DNA from: Mesorhizobium sp. RMAD-H1
Lineage (GTDB): Bacteria; Pseudomonadota; Alphaproteobacteria; Rhizobiales; Rhizobiaceae
Direction: 5' to 3'
Length of the DNA stretch: 64,000 nt
NCBI RefSeq assembly: GCF_014191375.1
Contig: NZ_JACHWN010000001.1
Span: forward strand, 1,111,331 to 1,175,330
Made by a program: the position numbers and the translations under genes. The notes under the pieces were generated by a model. That model had not been told where the DNA came from. It did not search any database and saw only the letters and a list, made by a program, of their open reading frames with translations. Position 1 is the first letter of the stretch. Each line of letters starts with the position of its first letter. Of this stretch, positions 28,543 to 36,210 are shown in pieces.

Positions 28543-29307
28543 TCAAGCGCTCTTGCGCCGGAATCCTTCGCTCGCCCGCATCAGGTTCCTCGTGTAATCC
28601 TCTCCGACATTGCCGCTTGCGAGATCGGCGGCGTCGAGCTGTTCGACGATGTCGCCATTCTGCATGACCGCCAGCCGCTCGCACATATGGGTGATGACGG
28701 CGAGATCATGGCTGACCATCACGAAGGTCAGCCTGCGGTCGCGGCGGATCTGTTCGAGCAGATTGAGCACCTCGGCCTGAACGGACGCGTCGAGCGCAGA
28801 GGTGGGCTCATCGAGGAGCAGGATCGAGGGTTCCACGATCAGCGCGCGGGCAATGGCGATGCGCTGGCGCTGGCCGCCGGAAAGCTGGTGCGGATAGCGG
28901 AAGCGAAAGCCGGAGCCGAGGCCTACCTCGTCGAGCGCCCTGACGATGCGCTGCTCGCTGTCGGCGAAGCCATGGATGGCGAGCGGCTCGAGCAGCAGCC
29001 GGTCCACGGTCTGGCGCGGATGGAGCGAGCCGTAAGGGTCCTGGAATACCATCTGGACGGTGCGGTAGAAGGCTTTGCCGCGTGGTGCCCTGACCGGCTC
29101 GCCATTGACACGGATTTCGCCCGAGGTGACGGGAGCGAGGCCTGCGACGGCGCGCAGGAGGGTCGACTTGCCCGAGCCCGATTCACCGACGAGACCGAAG
29201 GATTCCGCTTGGCCTACGTCGATGCTGACGCCCTTCAACGCCCGGAAATGGTCGAAGACCACTTCGAGCTTGTTGATCGACAGCGCGGGTGATGCGACAT
29301 CCTTCAT
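28543..29307 (-). CDS. dppF: Peptide ABC transporter ATP-binding protein, DppF type
   Basis: This is the second ATPase of the dipeptide/oligopeptide importer. It has about 254 aa from ATG 29307, whose codon overlaps the dppD stop as ATGA; the upstream-open frame is not needed. Walker A is GESGSGKSTLLRAVAG, the signature is HQLSGGQRQRIAIARAL, and Walker B LLLDEPTSALD. MVFQDPYGSLHPRQTV is characteristic of the DppF/OppF subfamily. It is the last gene of the M19-dppABCDF operon, and the ABC exporter gene lies convergent 40 bp away. Confidence 0.93.
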   Translation of the reverse strand: MKDVASPALSINKLEVVFDHFRALKGVSIDVGQAESFGLVGESGSGKSTLLRAVAGLAPVTSGEIRVNGEPVRAPRGKAFYRTVQMVFQDPYGSLHPRQTVDRLLLEPLAIHGFADSEQRIVRALDEVGLGSGFRFRYPHQLSGGQRQRIAIARALIVEPSILLLDEPTSALDASVQAEVLNLLEQIRRDRRLTFVMVSHDLAVITHMCERLAVMQNGDIVEQLDAADLASGNVGEDYTRNLMRASEGFRRKSA

Positions 29308-30137
29308 CGCGACCACTCCGCCTGGCGCTGCAATGTGGGCAGGGGATGCCGGTCGGCGCCGATCTTCGGCATGCAATCGAGCAGCCCCCGCGTATAGGGA
29401 TGCCTGGCATTGGCGAGGTCGCTCGCCGCGATCTCCTCGACGATGCGGCCGGCATACATGACGATGACGCGGTCGCAGAAGGAGGAGACGAGCCGCAGAT
29501 CATGGCTGATGAAGATCAGCCCCATGCCGCGCTCCGCCACCAGCTTGTCGAGGATGCCCAGCACTTCGAGCTGCACCGTGACGTCGAGGGCCGAGGTCGG
29601 CTCGTCGGCAATCAGCAGTTCCGGCCCGGCAATCAGCATCATGGCGATCATGGCGCGCTGGCCCATGCCGCCGGAGACCTCATGCGGATAGAGATCGAAC
29701 ACGCGCTCCGGGTCGCGTATCTGCACCGCCTCCAGCATTTCGAGCGTGCGCCGCTTTGCTTCGCTGCGGCCGACCCTTTCATGGGTGCGCAAGGTTTCGA
29801 CGATCTGCCGGCCGATGGTCATGACCGGATTGAGCGAATATTTCGGGTCCTGCAGCACCATGGCGATGCGGCTGCCGCGCAAGCGGCGGCGTTCGCTTGC
29901 CGATGCCTTCAGAAGGTCGACGCCGTCGAAGGTGAGACGTTTGGCCGTCACCTCCGCATGCGGCGGTGTCAGCCCCATGATGGCGCGGCCGGTCTGCGAT
30001 TTGCCGGAGCCGGACTCTCCCACGATGCCGAGACGTTCCCGCGCCAGCGAGAAGGAGACGCCGCGCACCGCCTCGACCACGCCTGTGCGGGTGGGGAAGC
30101 GCACGCGCAGGTCCTCGACATCAAGCAGGGCGCTCAT
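29304..30137 (-). CDS. dppD: Peptide ABC transporter ATP-binding protein, DppD type
   Basis: This 277-aa ATPase starts MSALLDVEDLRVRF at ATG 30137, overlapping the dppC stop by four bases; a longer upstream frame is an artefact of dppC. Walker A is GESGSGKSQTG, the signature EVSGGMGQRAMIAMML, Walker B LLIADEPTSALDV and the C-terminal ARHPYTRGLLDCMPK is the oligo_HPY-type tail of peptide ATPases. Together with DppF it powers the importer at the inner membrane. Confidence 0.94.
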   Translation of the reverse strand: MSALLDVEDLRVRFPTRTGVVEAVRGVSFSLARERLGIVGESGSGKSQTGRAIMGLTPPHAEVTAKRLTFDGVDLLKASASERRRLRGSRIAMVLQDPKYSLNPVMTIGRQIVETLRTHERVGRSEAKRRTLEMLEAVQIRDPERVFDLYPHEVSGGMGQRAMIAMMLIAGPELLIADEPTSALDVTVQLEVLGILDKLVAERGMGLIFISHDLRLVSSFCDRVIVMYAGRIVEEIAASDLANARHPYTRGLLDCMPKIGADRHPLPTLQRQAEWSR

Positions 30138-31063
30138 TGGCTGCTCCCCCGCGGATCGAGCGCGTCGCGCAGGCCGTCGCCGAGAAGATTGAAGCCGAGG
30201 CTGACGATGAGGATCGCCAGACCCGGCATGGCGGCGACCCACCATTGGTCGAGGATGAAGCGGCGGCCGGAGGCGATCATCGCTCCCCATTCCGGCAGGG
30301 GCGGCTGCGCGCCAAGGCCCAGAAAACCGAGCCCGGCGGCGGTGAGGATGATGCCGGCCATGTCGAGCGTCACCCGCACGATGAGCGATGACAGGCAGAG
30401 CGGCATGATATGGCGCACGACGATGCGGGCAGGGGAGGCGCCCATCAGCTGCACCGCGGCGATATAATCGGAATTGCGCACCGTCAGCGTCTCGGCCCGC
30501 GCGATGCGCGCATAGGGCGGCCAGGAGGTGATGGCGATGGCGATCACCGCGTTTTCGATGCCCGGCCCGAGGGCGGCGACGAAGGCGAGCGCCAGGATGA
30601 GTTTGGGAAAGGCGAGGAAAATGTCGGTGATGCGCATCAGCACCGCATCGATCCAGCCGCCGGCATAGCCCGCGACGGTGCCGACCAGGAGGCCGATGGG
30701 AGCCGCGATGATGGCGACGAGCAGGACGACATAGAGGGTGAGCCGCGAGCCGTAGATGAGGCGCGAGAGGATATCGCGGCCCTGGTCGTCGGTGCCGAGC
30801 AGGAATTCGCCACCGGGCGGCAGGAGCCGCGTCGTGCGCAGGTCGCCGACGGTGGGCGAGTGGGGCGCCAGCAGATCGGCGAAGGCGGCGACGAAGATGA
30901 GCCCCAGAATGATGAGAAGGCCGAGGACGGCAAGCCTGTTGGCGGTGAAGCGCCGCCAGTTCACATAAAAGCGGCCGAGCCGCGCCTGCATGCGCGATTG
31001 CGGGCGGTCGGAGAGGAGCCAACCGCGGAAGCTCTGCCTGCTGGTTTCCGTGATCTCGCTCAT
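30134..31063 (-). CDS. dppC: Peptide ABC transporter permease, DppC type
   Basis: This 309-aa inner membrane permease begins MSEITETSRQSFRG at ATG 31063, which overlaps the dppB stop by four bases. It has an N-terminal extension and first helix (NRLAVLGLLIILGLIF), the segment GTDDQGRDILSRLIYGSR of the DppC/OppC family, five further helices, and the EAA loop RNSDYIAAVQLMGASPARI that contacts the ATPase. The C-terminus ends DGLRDALDPRG, typical of the family. Confidence 0.95.
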   Translation of the reverse strand: MSEITETSRQSFRGWLLSDRPQSRMQARLGRFYVNWRRFTANRLAVLGLLIILGLIFVAAFADLLAPHSPTVGDLRTTRLLPPGGEFLLGTDDQGRDILSRLIYGSRLTLYVVLLVAIIAAPIGLLVGTVAGYAGGWIDAVLMRITDIFLAFPKLILALAFVAALGPGIENAVIAIAITSWPPYARIARAETLTVRNSDYIAAVQLMGASPARIVVRHIMPLCLSSLIVRVTLDMAGIILTAAGLGFLGLGAQPPLPEWGAMIASGRRFILDQWWVAAMPGLAILIVSLGFNLLGDGLRDALDPRGSSQ

Positions 31064-32118
31064 CGTGCGCGCGTCCGGGGATCGAGTGTCCGATAGAGAA
31101 GATCGGAGAAGAGATTGAGGGCGATGAAGACGGAGCCGATGACGATGGTGCCGCCGAGGACGGCGTTCATGTCGGCATTCTGCAGCGAATTGGTGATGTA
31201 CTGGCCGAGACCCGGCCAGGCGAAGACGGTTTCCGTCAGAACCGAGCCTTCGAGCAGGCCGGCATAGGAAAGCGCGATCACCGTTACCAGCGGCACGGCG
31301 GCATTGCGCAGCGCATGACCCCAGATGATGCGCCGCTCCGAAAGACCCTTGGCGCGGGCGGCGACGATATATTCCTGCTCCAGCTCGTTCAGCATGAAGG
31401 AGCGGGTCATGCGGCTGATATAGGCGAGCGAATAATAGCCGAGCAGGCAGGCGGGCAGGACGATGTGGGCGAGGATATCGCGCAGCGCATCCCATTGGCG
31501 CTGGATGATGGCGTCGATGATGTAGAAGCCGGTGATCGGCGTGAACGTATATTCAAAGACCACATCGATGCGCCCTGGCCCCGCCGTCCAGCCGAGACGG
31601 GCGTAGAAAACCAGAAGCGCCATCATGCCGAGCCAGAAGATCGGCACGGAGTAGCCGAACAGGCCGATGACCCGCACCGTCTGGTCGATGAAGCTGCCGC
31701 GCTTGACCGCCGCCAGCACGCCGAGCGGAACCCCAATCAGCGAACCGATGAGTGTGCCCAGCGTTGCGAGCTCCATTGTCGCCGGAAAGACGCGGCGGAT
31801 ATCGGCCATCACCGGGTTGGTGGTCAGCACCGACGTGCCGAAATCGCCGTGAAGGACCTTGGAGACATAGATGTAGAATTGGACATAAAGCGGTTCGTTC
31901 AGCCCCAGCTCCTGGCGGGCACGCTCGATGGTGCTGGCCGGCGCCCGGTCGCCGACGATGGCGAGGACCGGATCGATGGGGATGACGCGACCGATAAAGA
32001 AGGTCACGGCAAGAAGGCCGAGATAGGTGGTGGCGACGATCACCAGGAACGTGCCGATCGACATGGCCAATCGAGTGGCGCGGATGCGCCCGCGGTTCAA
32101 AACAATCGCATCTGACAT
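31060..32118 (-). CDS. dppB: Peptide ABC transporter permease, DppB type
   Basis: This 352-aa permease starts at ATG 32118. It has six membrane helices and the DppB signatures GLNEPLYVQFYIYVSKVLHGDFG (in part), DIRRVFPATMELATLGTLIG and the EAA loop QEYIVAARAKGLSERRIIWGHALRNA (in part). The start codon is two bases from the end of a RIME element that fills the gap to dppA, so the element lies in the mRNA leader between the binding protein and the permeases, perhaps lowering permease expression relative to dppA. Confidence 0.94.
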   Translation of the reverse strand: MSDAIVLNRGRIRATRLAMSIGTFLVIVATTYLGLLAVTFFIGRVIPIDPVLAIVGDRAPASTIERARQELGLNEPLYVQFYIYVSKVLHGDFGTSVLTTNPVMADIRRVFPATMELATLGTLIGSLIGVPLGVLAAVKRGSFIDQTVRVIGLFGYSVPIFWLGMMALLVFYARLGWTAGPGRIDVVFEYTFTPITGFYIIDAIIQRQWDALRDILAHIVLPACLLGYYSLAYISRMTRSFMLNELEQEYIVAARAKGLSERRIIWGHALRNAAVPLVTVIALSYAGLLEGSVLTETVFAWPGLGQYITNSLQNADMNAVLGGTIVIGSVFIALNLFSDLLYRTLDPRTRAR

Positions 32119-32120
32119 AA

Positions 32121-32237
32121 TTTGCCCCCCACTCACCCTCTTCCCGCAGGCGGGGAGAGGGAGGCCTCGAGGTTGCCGCTTCTTCCTTCTCCCCGCGTGC
32201 GGGGAGAAGGTGCCGGCAGGCGGATGAGGGGCATTCC
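32121..32237. repeat. RIME1-like palindromic element, copy 3, between dppA and dppB
   Basis: The element begins TTTGCCCCCCACTCACC and ends GGATGAGGGGCATTCC, the reverse-complement orientation to copies 1 and 2. It carries CTCTTCCCGC...GCGGGGAGAG and CTTCTCCCCG...CGGGGAGAAG hairpins. It occupies the whole dppB-dppA gap and, in the operon transcript, would form stable stem-loops. Confidence 0.85.
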
Positions 32238-32273
32238 AGGCCTCAAGTCCGTCGGGCTAAATGCTGCCACGGC

Positions 32274-33887
32274 CTATTTCTTCGAGACCTGGAAGACGTA
32301 GTTGGTGGAGAAGGAGGGGCCGAGCCTGTAATTCTCCACATTATCGCGCACGCCGGCCACTTCGGTCTGCTGGTAGAGCAGGATATAGGGGCCGGTCTCG
32401 AGGACCTTCTTCTGCAGGTCCTGATACATCGCCGCGCGCTTGGCGGTATCGCGCTCCAGCACTGCGGCCTTGGTTTCCTTGGTCAGCTCCGGAATATCCC
32501 AGGAATTGCGCCAGGCGAGCGTCTTGGACGAGGCATCGTCGCTATTGTCGGGATTGGAGGAGAACGTATCGGCGTTGCTGTGCGGATCCCAATAATCGAC
32601 GCCCCACTGGCCGTAATAGATATCATGGTTTCGGGCGCGATATTTGGTCAGCGTCTGCTTGCCGTCACCCTGGATGATCTCCAGCTTGACGCCCGCCTTG
32701 GCGAAGGTCTGCTGCACGGATTCCGCGATGCCGGAATCCGGCTGAATGCTGCGGATATCGGCAGTGACGGAGAAACCGTCCTTGAGACCGGCCTTTTCCA
32801 GCAGTTCCTTGGCCTTCTTCACATCGAGCTTGTAAGGCTTTTCGTCCAATTCGCCGAGCATGCCTTTCGGCAGGAAAGTCTGGTGGACTTCGCCGAGGCC
32901 CTTGATCAGGGTGGCGCCGATCGCGTCGTAGTCGATGAGATATTTCAACGCCTCGCGCACCTCGGGCTTGGCCAGCGTCTCATTCTTCTGGTTCAGGCCG
33001 AAATAATAGATCGTACCCTTCGGCTTGCTGGTCAGCGACAGGCCCTCTTCCTTCGACACAGCCTCGATGTCGCCGGGATTGAGGTTGCGGGCCACGTCGA
33101 CGTCGCCTTTTTCCAGGAGCAGGCGTTGCGTCGCGCTTTCCTTGACGTGGCGGTAGATGACGCGGGTGAGCTTGGCTTTGTCGCCGTAATAATTGTCGTT
33201 GCGCTCCAGGACGAGGATCTCGTTGGCGCGCCAGTCGCGGATCTTCATCGGGCCGGAGCCGGCATAATGCGTCTTCAGCCAGGCATTGCCATAGTCATTA
33301 TCGACGACATTCTGCATCACCAGCTCCTTGTCCACCACCGAGCCAACGTCGGCGGTCAGGCAATTGAGCACGAAGCTGGGCGCATAGGGCTGGTCGACAG
33401 TGAGGACGAAGGTGGAGGGATCGGTGGCCTTCGCCTTTTCGTCCACATTGTCCGGCGTAAGGCCGAACTGGGTGAGGATGAAGGCCGGGCTCTTGTCGAG
33501 CTTCACCGCGCGCTGGATGGAGAAGGCCACGTCCTCGGCCGTGACCGGGTTGCCGGAGGCGAATTTGAGATCGGGCTTGATCTTGAACGTATAGGTCAGG
33601 CCGTCATCGGAAACCGTCCAGCTTTCGGCGATGTCATTGACGACCTTCGAGGTATCGTTGATGTCGAGGCGGACCAGCCGGTCATAGCCGTTGCCGAGGA
33701 TCTCGCCCGTGCTGAGCTCGAATGATTCGGCCGGATCAAGCGTGATGATGTCATCGAACGCCCATGCAATCACCAGCGTATCCTGCGGCGTTGCCGTCCA
33801 AGCCGGGCCCGTTACCGCCATGATCGCGGAAATTGCCGCTCCGGCGGCCAGAATGCGAAACCGTCCGAAATTCATCATCATTCTCAT
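32274..33887 (-). CDS. dppA: Peptide ABC transporter periplasmic binding protein, DppA type
   Basis: This is a 537-aa extracellular solute-binding protein of family 5. The first ~31 residues form a signal peptide (ILAAGAAISAIMAVTGPAWTA). The mature protein shows LDPAESFELSTGEILGNGYDRLVR, LTYTFKIKPDLKFASGNPVTAEDV (in part), RNDNYYGDKAKLTRVIYRHV and YFGLNQKN, typical of dipeptide/oligopeptide binders. AAGGGAACG precedes the start. It lies between the dipeptidase and the RIME-spaced permease genes. Ligand preference cannot be read from sequence; dipeptides are likely from the M19 neighbour. Confidence 0.93.
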   Translation of the reverse strand: MRMMMNFGRFRILAAGAAISAIMAVTGPAWTATPQDTLVIAWAFDDIITLDPAESFELSTGEILGNGYDRLVRLDINDTSKVVNDIAESWTVSDDGLTYTFKIKPDLKFASGNPVTAEDVAFSIQRAVKLDKSPAFILTQFGLTPDNVDEKAKATDPSTFVLTVDQPYAPSFVLNCLTADVGSVVDKELVMQNVVDNDYGNAWLKTHYAGSGPMKIRDWRANEILVLERNDNYYGDKAKLTRVIYRHVKESATQRLLLEKGDVDVARNLNPGDIEAVSKEEGLSLTSKPKGTIYYFGLNQKNETLAKPEVREALKYLIDYDAIGATLIKGLGEVHQTFLPKGMLGELDEKPYKLDVKKAKELLEKAGLKDGFSVTADIRSIQPDSGIAESVQQTFAKAGVKLEIIQGDGKQTLTKYRARNHDIYYGQWGVDYWDPHSNADTFSSNPDNSDDASSKTLAWRNSWDIPELTKETKAAVLERDTAKRAAMYQDLQKKVLETGPYILLYQQTEVAGVRDNVENYRLGPSFSTNYVFQVSKK

Positions 33888-33920
33888 CGTTCCCTTGTCT
33901 CAACAATGATCCGGCGCGCG

Positions 33921-34985
33921 TCAGCCTTCAGGGCTTTCGTGCCAGGCCGAGCGCAGGATCCTCAGCCAGTTCTCACGGCAAATTTTCGCGAGTTCTTTTT
34001 TACCATATCCGGCCCGGCTTAAGGCCACAATCAGGTTTTGCATGCCTGCGGCGTCGCCGATCTCCCTGGGGATCAGCGCGCCGTCGAAATCCGAGCCCAG
34101 CGCGACGCAATCGATCCCGATGCGGGAAACCATGTAATCGATATGGCGGACCATGTCCTCAACAGGCGTATCGGCATTCTCGCGGCCGTCGGCGCGCAGC
34201 ATGGTGACGGCGTAGTTGAGGCCGACGAGGCCCTTGCGCTCGCCGATCGCATCCAGCTGGCGGTCGGTCAGGTTGCGCGCGACCGGGGTCAGCGCATGGA
34301 CATTGGAGTGGCTGGCGACCAGCGGCTGGTCACTCAGCTTCGCCACGTCCCAGAAACCCTTTTCGGTGATGTGGGCGAGGTCGATAAGGATGCCGAGGCT
34401 GTTGCAGGCCTTGACGAGCTCGCGGCCGGCATCCGTCAGTCCCGGTCCCGTATCGGGGCTCATCGGATAGGAGAAGGGCACGCCATGGCCGAAAATATTG
34501 TTGCGGCTCCATACCGGCCCGAGCGATCGCAGCCCTGCGGCGTAGAAGGTCTCCAGCGTCGACAGATCCTTGTCGATCGCCTCGCACCCCTCCATGTGCA
34601 GCACCGCGGCAAAGCGATTCTGCGCCATCGCCTGGTCGATATCTGCGCCGGTGCGGCAGAGGCTCCAGCCGCCGGCACGCTCGATGCGATAGGCGATGGC
34701 GGCAAGCTCGAGCGCGATGTCGAGCGAGCGGGGGCGTTCGAGCGGCGGAGACAGCGGCGTCTGGTAATGACCGTTCGCGTCGGGTGCTTTCAGCGCCAGG
34801 CCTCCCTCGGACGGGATATAGATGGCGCAAAGACCGCCGATGACGCCACCCTTGCGGGCACGCGGCAGGTCGAGATGACCGTGGTCGGTGCCGTCGATGA
34901 ACGCGCGCGCGGGATCAACACCCTTGCGGGCACTCTTCCACAATCTCAAAAGCACATCATTGTGACCGTCGAAAACGGTTTGCAT
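33921..34985 (-). CDS. Membrane dipeptidase family (peptidase M19)
   Basis: This 354-aa zinc enzyme belongs to the renal dipeptidase family that hydrolyses dipeptides, including D-amino acid forms. Metal ligands are visible as H8 and D10 in VFDGHNDVLLRLW, E in LHMEGCEAI, H in LIDLAHI and H in SHSNVHAL. There is no signal peptide, so it acts in the cytoplasm. It is the first gene of the dpp operon and would cleave imported dipeptides. The 33-bp gap to dppA is short. Confidence 0.93.
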   Translation of the reverse strand: MQTVFDGHNDVLLRLWKSARKGVDPARAFIDGTDHGHLDLPRARKGGVIGGLCAIYIPSEGGLALKAPDANGHYQTPLSPPLERPRSLDIALELAAIAYRIERAGGWSLCRTGADIDQAMAQNRFAAVLHMEGCEAIDKDLSTLETFYAAGLRSLGPVWSRNNIFGHGVPFSYPMSPDTGPGLTDAGRELVKACNSLGILIDLAHITEKGFWDVAKLSDQPLVASHSNVHALTPVARNLTDRQLDAIGERKGLVGLNYAVTMLRADGRENADTPVEDMVRHIDYMVSRIGIDCVALGSDFDGALIPREIGDAAGMQNLIVALSRAGYGKKELAKICRENWLRILRSAWHESPEG

Positions 34986-35380
34986 CGCGTGATCCTCTGT
35001 TGAAGGGGTGGAGGGGGCGGTGTCGGAGGAAGCTTAATTTAGACGAGAAGCCGGGGCGAGTCGCCACCTTGCTGCAAGAAAATCGTCGTCACTGGAGACG
35101 TAAAGTATAGATTTGACGACTTGACTCCATGATTTTGCAATACTTTTCATCGATAGATGTGGAAAAGTATAATAATATATAGGCTCCATTAAATTGGGAT
35201 TTCGCTCGGCTGATTTCTGGTGCACGATACTTCTGCTGGCAACCCACCCAGCCTTGAGACCCGGTGCTCCCAAGCCCGCTAGCCCCGGATAACCGGGTCT
35301 CTTCTTTCTTTCCTCCTCCCCAATGGAAAAGCCGCCGAGAAGGCGGCTTTTCTTTTTGTCTATGGGGATAGGCACAGGCA
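34986..35380. other. 395-bp gap with AT-rich stretch and long inverted repeat
   Basis: No convincing gene is seen. Positions ~35080-35180 are strongly AT-rich (TATAATAATATATA near 35168) and probably hold promoters for the dipeptidase operon and/or a small RNA. GAGACCCGGT (35256-35265) pairs with ACCGGGTCTC (35292-35301) across 26 bases, and the second arm is followed by TTCTTTCTTT, like an intrinsic terminator on the plus strand. A separate hairpin lies at 35326. Confidence 0.45.
35326..35352. terminator. Hairpin terminator downstream of the porin gene
   Basis: GAAAAGCCGCC (35326-35336) pairs with GGCGGCTTTTC (35342-35352), with TTTTTG after it on the plus strand. It is 29 bp beyond the porin stop on the minus strand and can act in both directions. 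Confidence 0.8.
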
Positions 35381-36022
35381 TCAGAACTTGTAGTTGACGC
35401 CGGCCTTGATCGCGTGATTGCTCAGATTGTCGCGCTGGGTGCGGCCTGCGACTTCCGTCTTCACGTCGCCGAAGCGCATGTAGTCATATTCGGCCTTGAC
35501 CGAGAAGGGGCCGGAGAGCTTCTGCTCGATGCCGGCGCCGAGGAGGACGCCGCCCTCCCAGTCGCTGCCCGAGGTGACGGTGCCCTTCGGCTTGAACTTG
35601 GTGACGCCGTAGCCGAGCGTGCCGTAGACAAGCGTCTTGTCCATCGCCACGCCGGCGCGCGCCTTGGCGGCGCCGGTCCAGGACTGCTGCAGGGTGCCGC
35701 CGCGCCCCAGGCGATGTTCGGCTTCCGAGAAATTGGCCTCGACCTCGCCGCCATAGACGAACTTGCCGTTCTGGAAGTTCTTGCCCGCCACGACGCCGCC
35801 GAGCGCACCGGTGCGGTTGGAGAAGGGGCTCGGGAACTGCGAGGAGGATGTGCCGATCTGGGCGCCCACATAGTTGCCGGACCAGTCCTCCGGCATGTCG
35901 AGGGGAGCCGGATCGGAATAATAGTCATTATAGCCGCCGAGATCGGCAGCCAGTGCGGCCGGTGCGGCGAGGGTGGCTGCAAGCCCGGCGAGGGCGGCGA
36001 GATGAAGGTTGCGCCTCAACAT
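35381..36022 (-). CDS. Outer membrane beta-barrel protein (Omp25/RopB-like)
   Basis: This 213-aa protein starts MLRRNLHLAALAGL at ATG 36022 with a signal peptide ending LAADLGG. The mature part begins near PAPLDMPEDWSGNYVGAQIGTSS and ends NHAIKAGVNYKF, with alternating hydrophobic beta-strands and a terminal aromatic residue; this is the eight-stranded barrel of Rhizobiales Omp25/Omp31/RopB proteins. The W-x-G-x-Y motif at the first strand is typical. It has its own terminator. A candidate CtrA site lies ~170 bp upstream. Confidence 0.9.
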   Translation of the reverse strand: MLRRNLHLAALAGLAATLAAPAALAADLGGYNDYYSDPAPLDMPEDWSGNYVGAQIGTSSSQFPSPFSNRTGALGGVVAGKNFQNGKFVYGGEVEANFSEAEHRLGRGGTLQQSWTGAAKARAGVAMDKTLVYGTLGYGVTKFKPKGTVTSGSDWEGGVLLGAGIEQKLSGPFSVKAEYDYMRFGDVKTEVAGRTQRDNLSNHAIKAGVNYKF

Positions 36023-36193
36023 GATCGAACTCCGATATGCACTGCGCCGGCATTGGATTGCTGCCGGTCTCATGGGTTTTGGCACGGGTGATCCCGCGTG
36101 CCGGACGTCAGCCTTCATTTAGGCCAATTGCGCCCGAAATGCGTAAAATTCGATATTAATTATCTGTTTTTGCTGCTGAAATTCTGCGTATGC

Positions 36194-36208
36194 TTAACGA
36201 GCCGTTAA
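36194..36208. promoter_or_regulatory. Candidate CtrA-binding site (TTAA-N7-TTAA)
   Basis: TTAA at 36194-36197 and TTAA at 36205-36208 are separated by seven bases (CGAGCCG), an exact match to the CtrA pattern. It lies in the gap between the SLC13 stop and the porin start and is also a palindrome. Functional use is inferred. Confidence 0.35.
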
Positions 36209-36210
36209 TG

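Noticed and set aside
35034..35381. 115-codon minus-strand frame in the porin-dipeptidase gap
   Set aside because: It runs through a strong hairpin terminator and the AT-rich promoter region; no ribosome site or protein-like composition.
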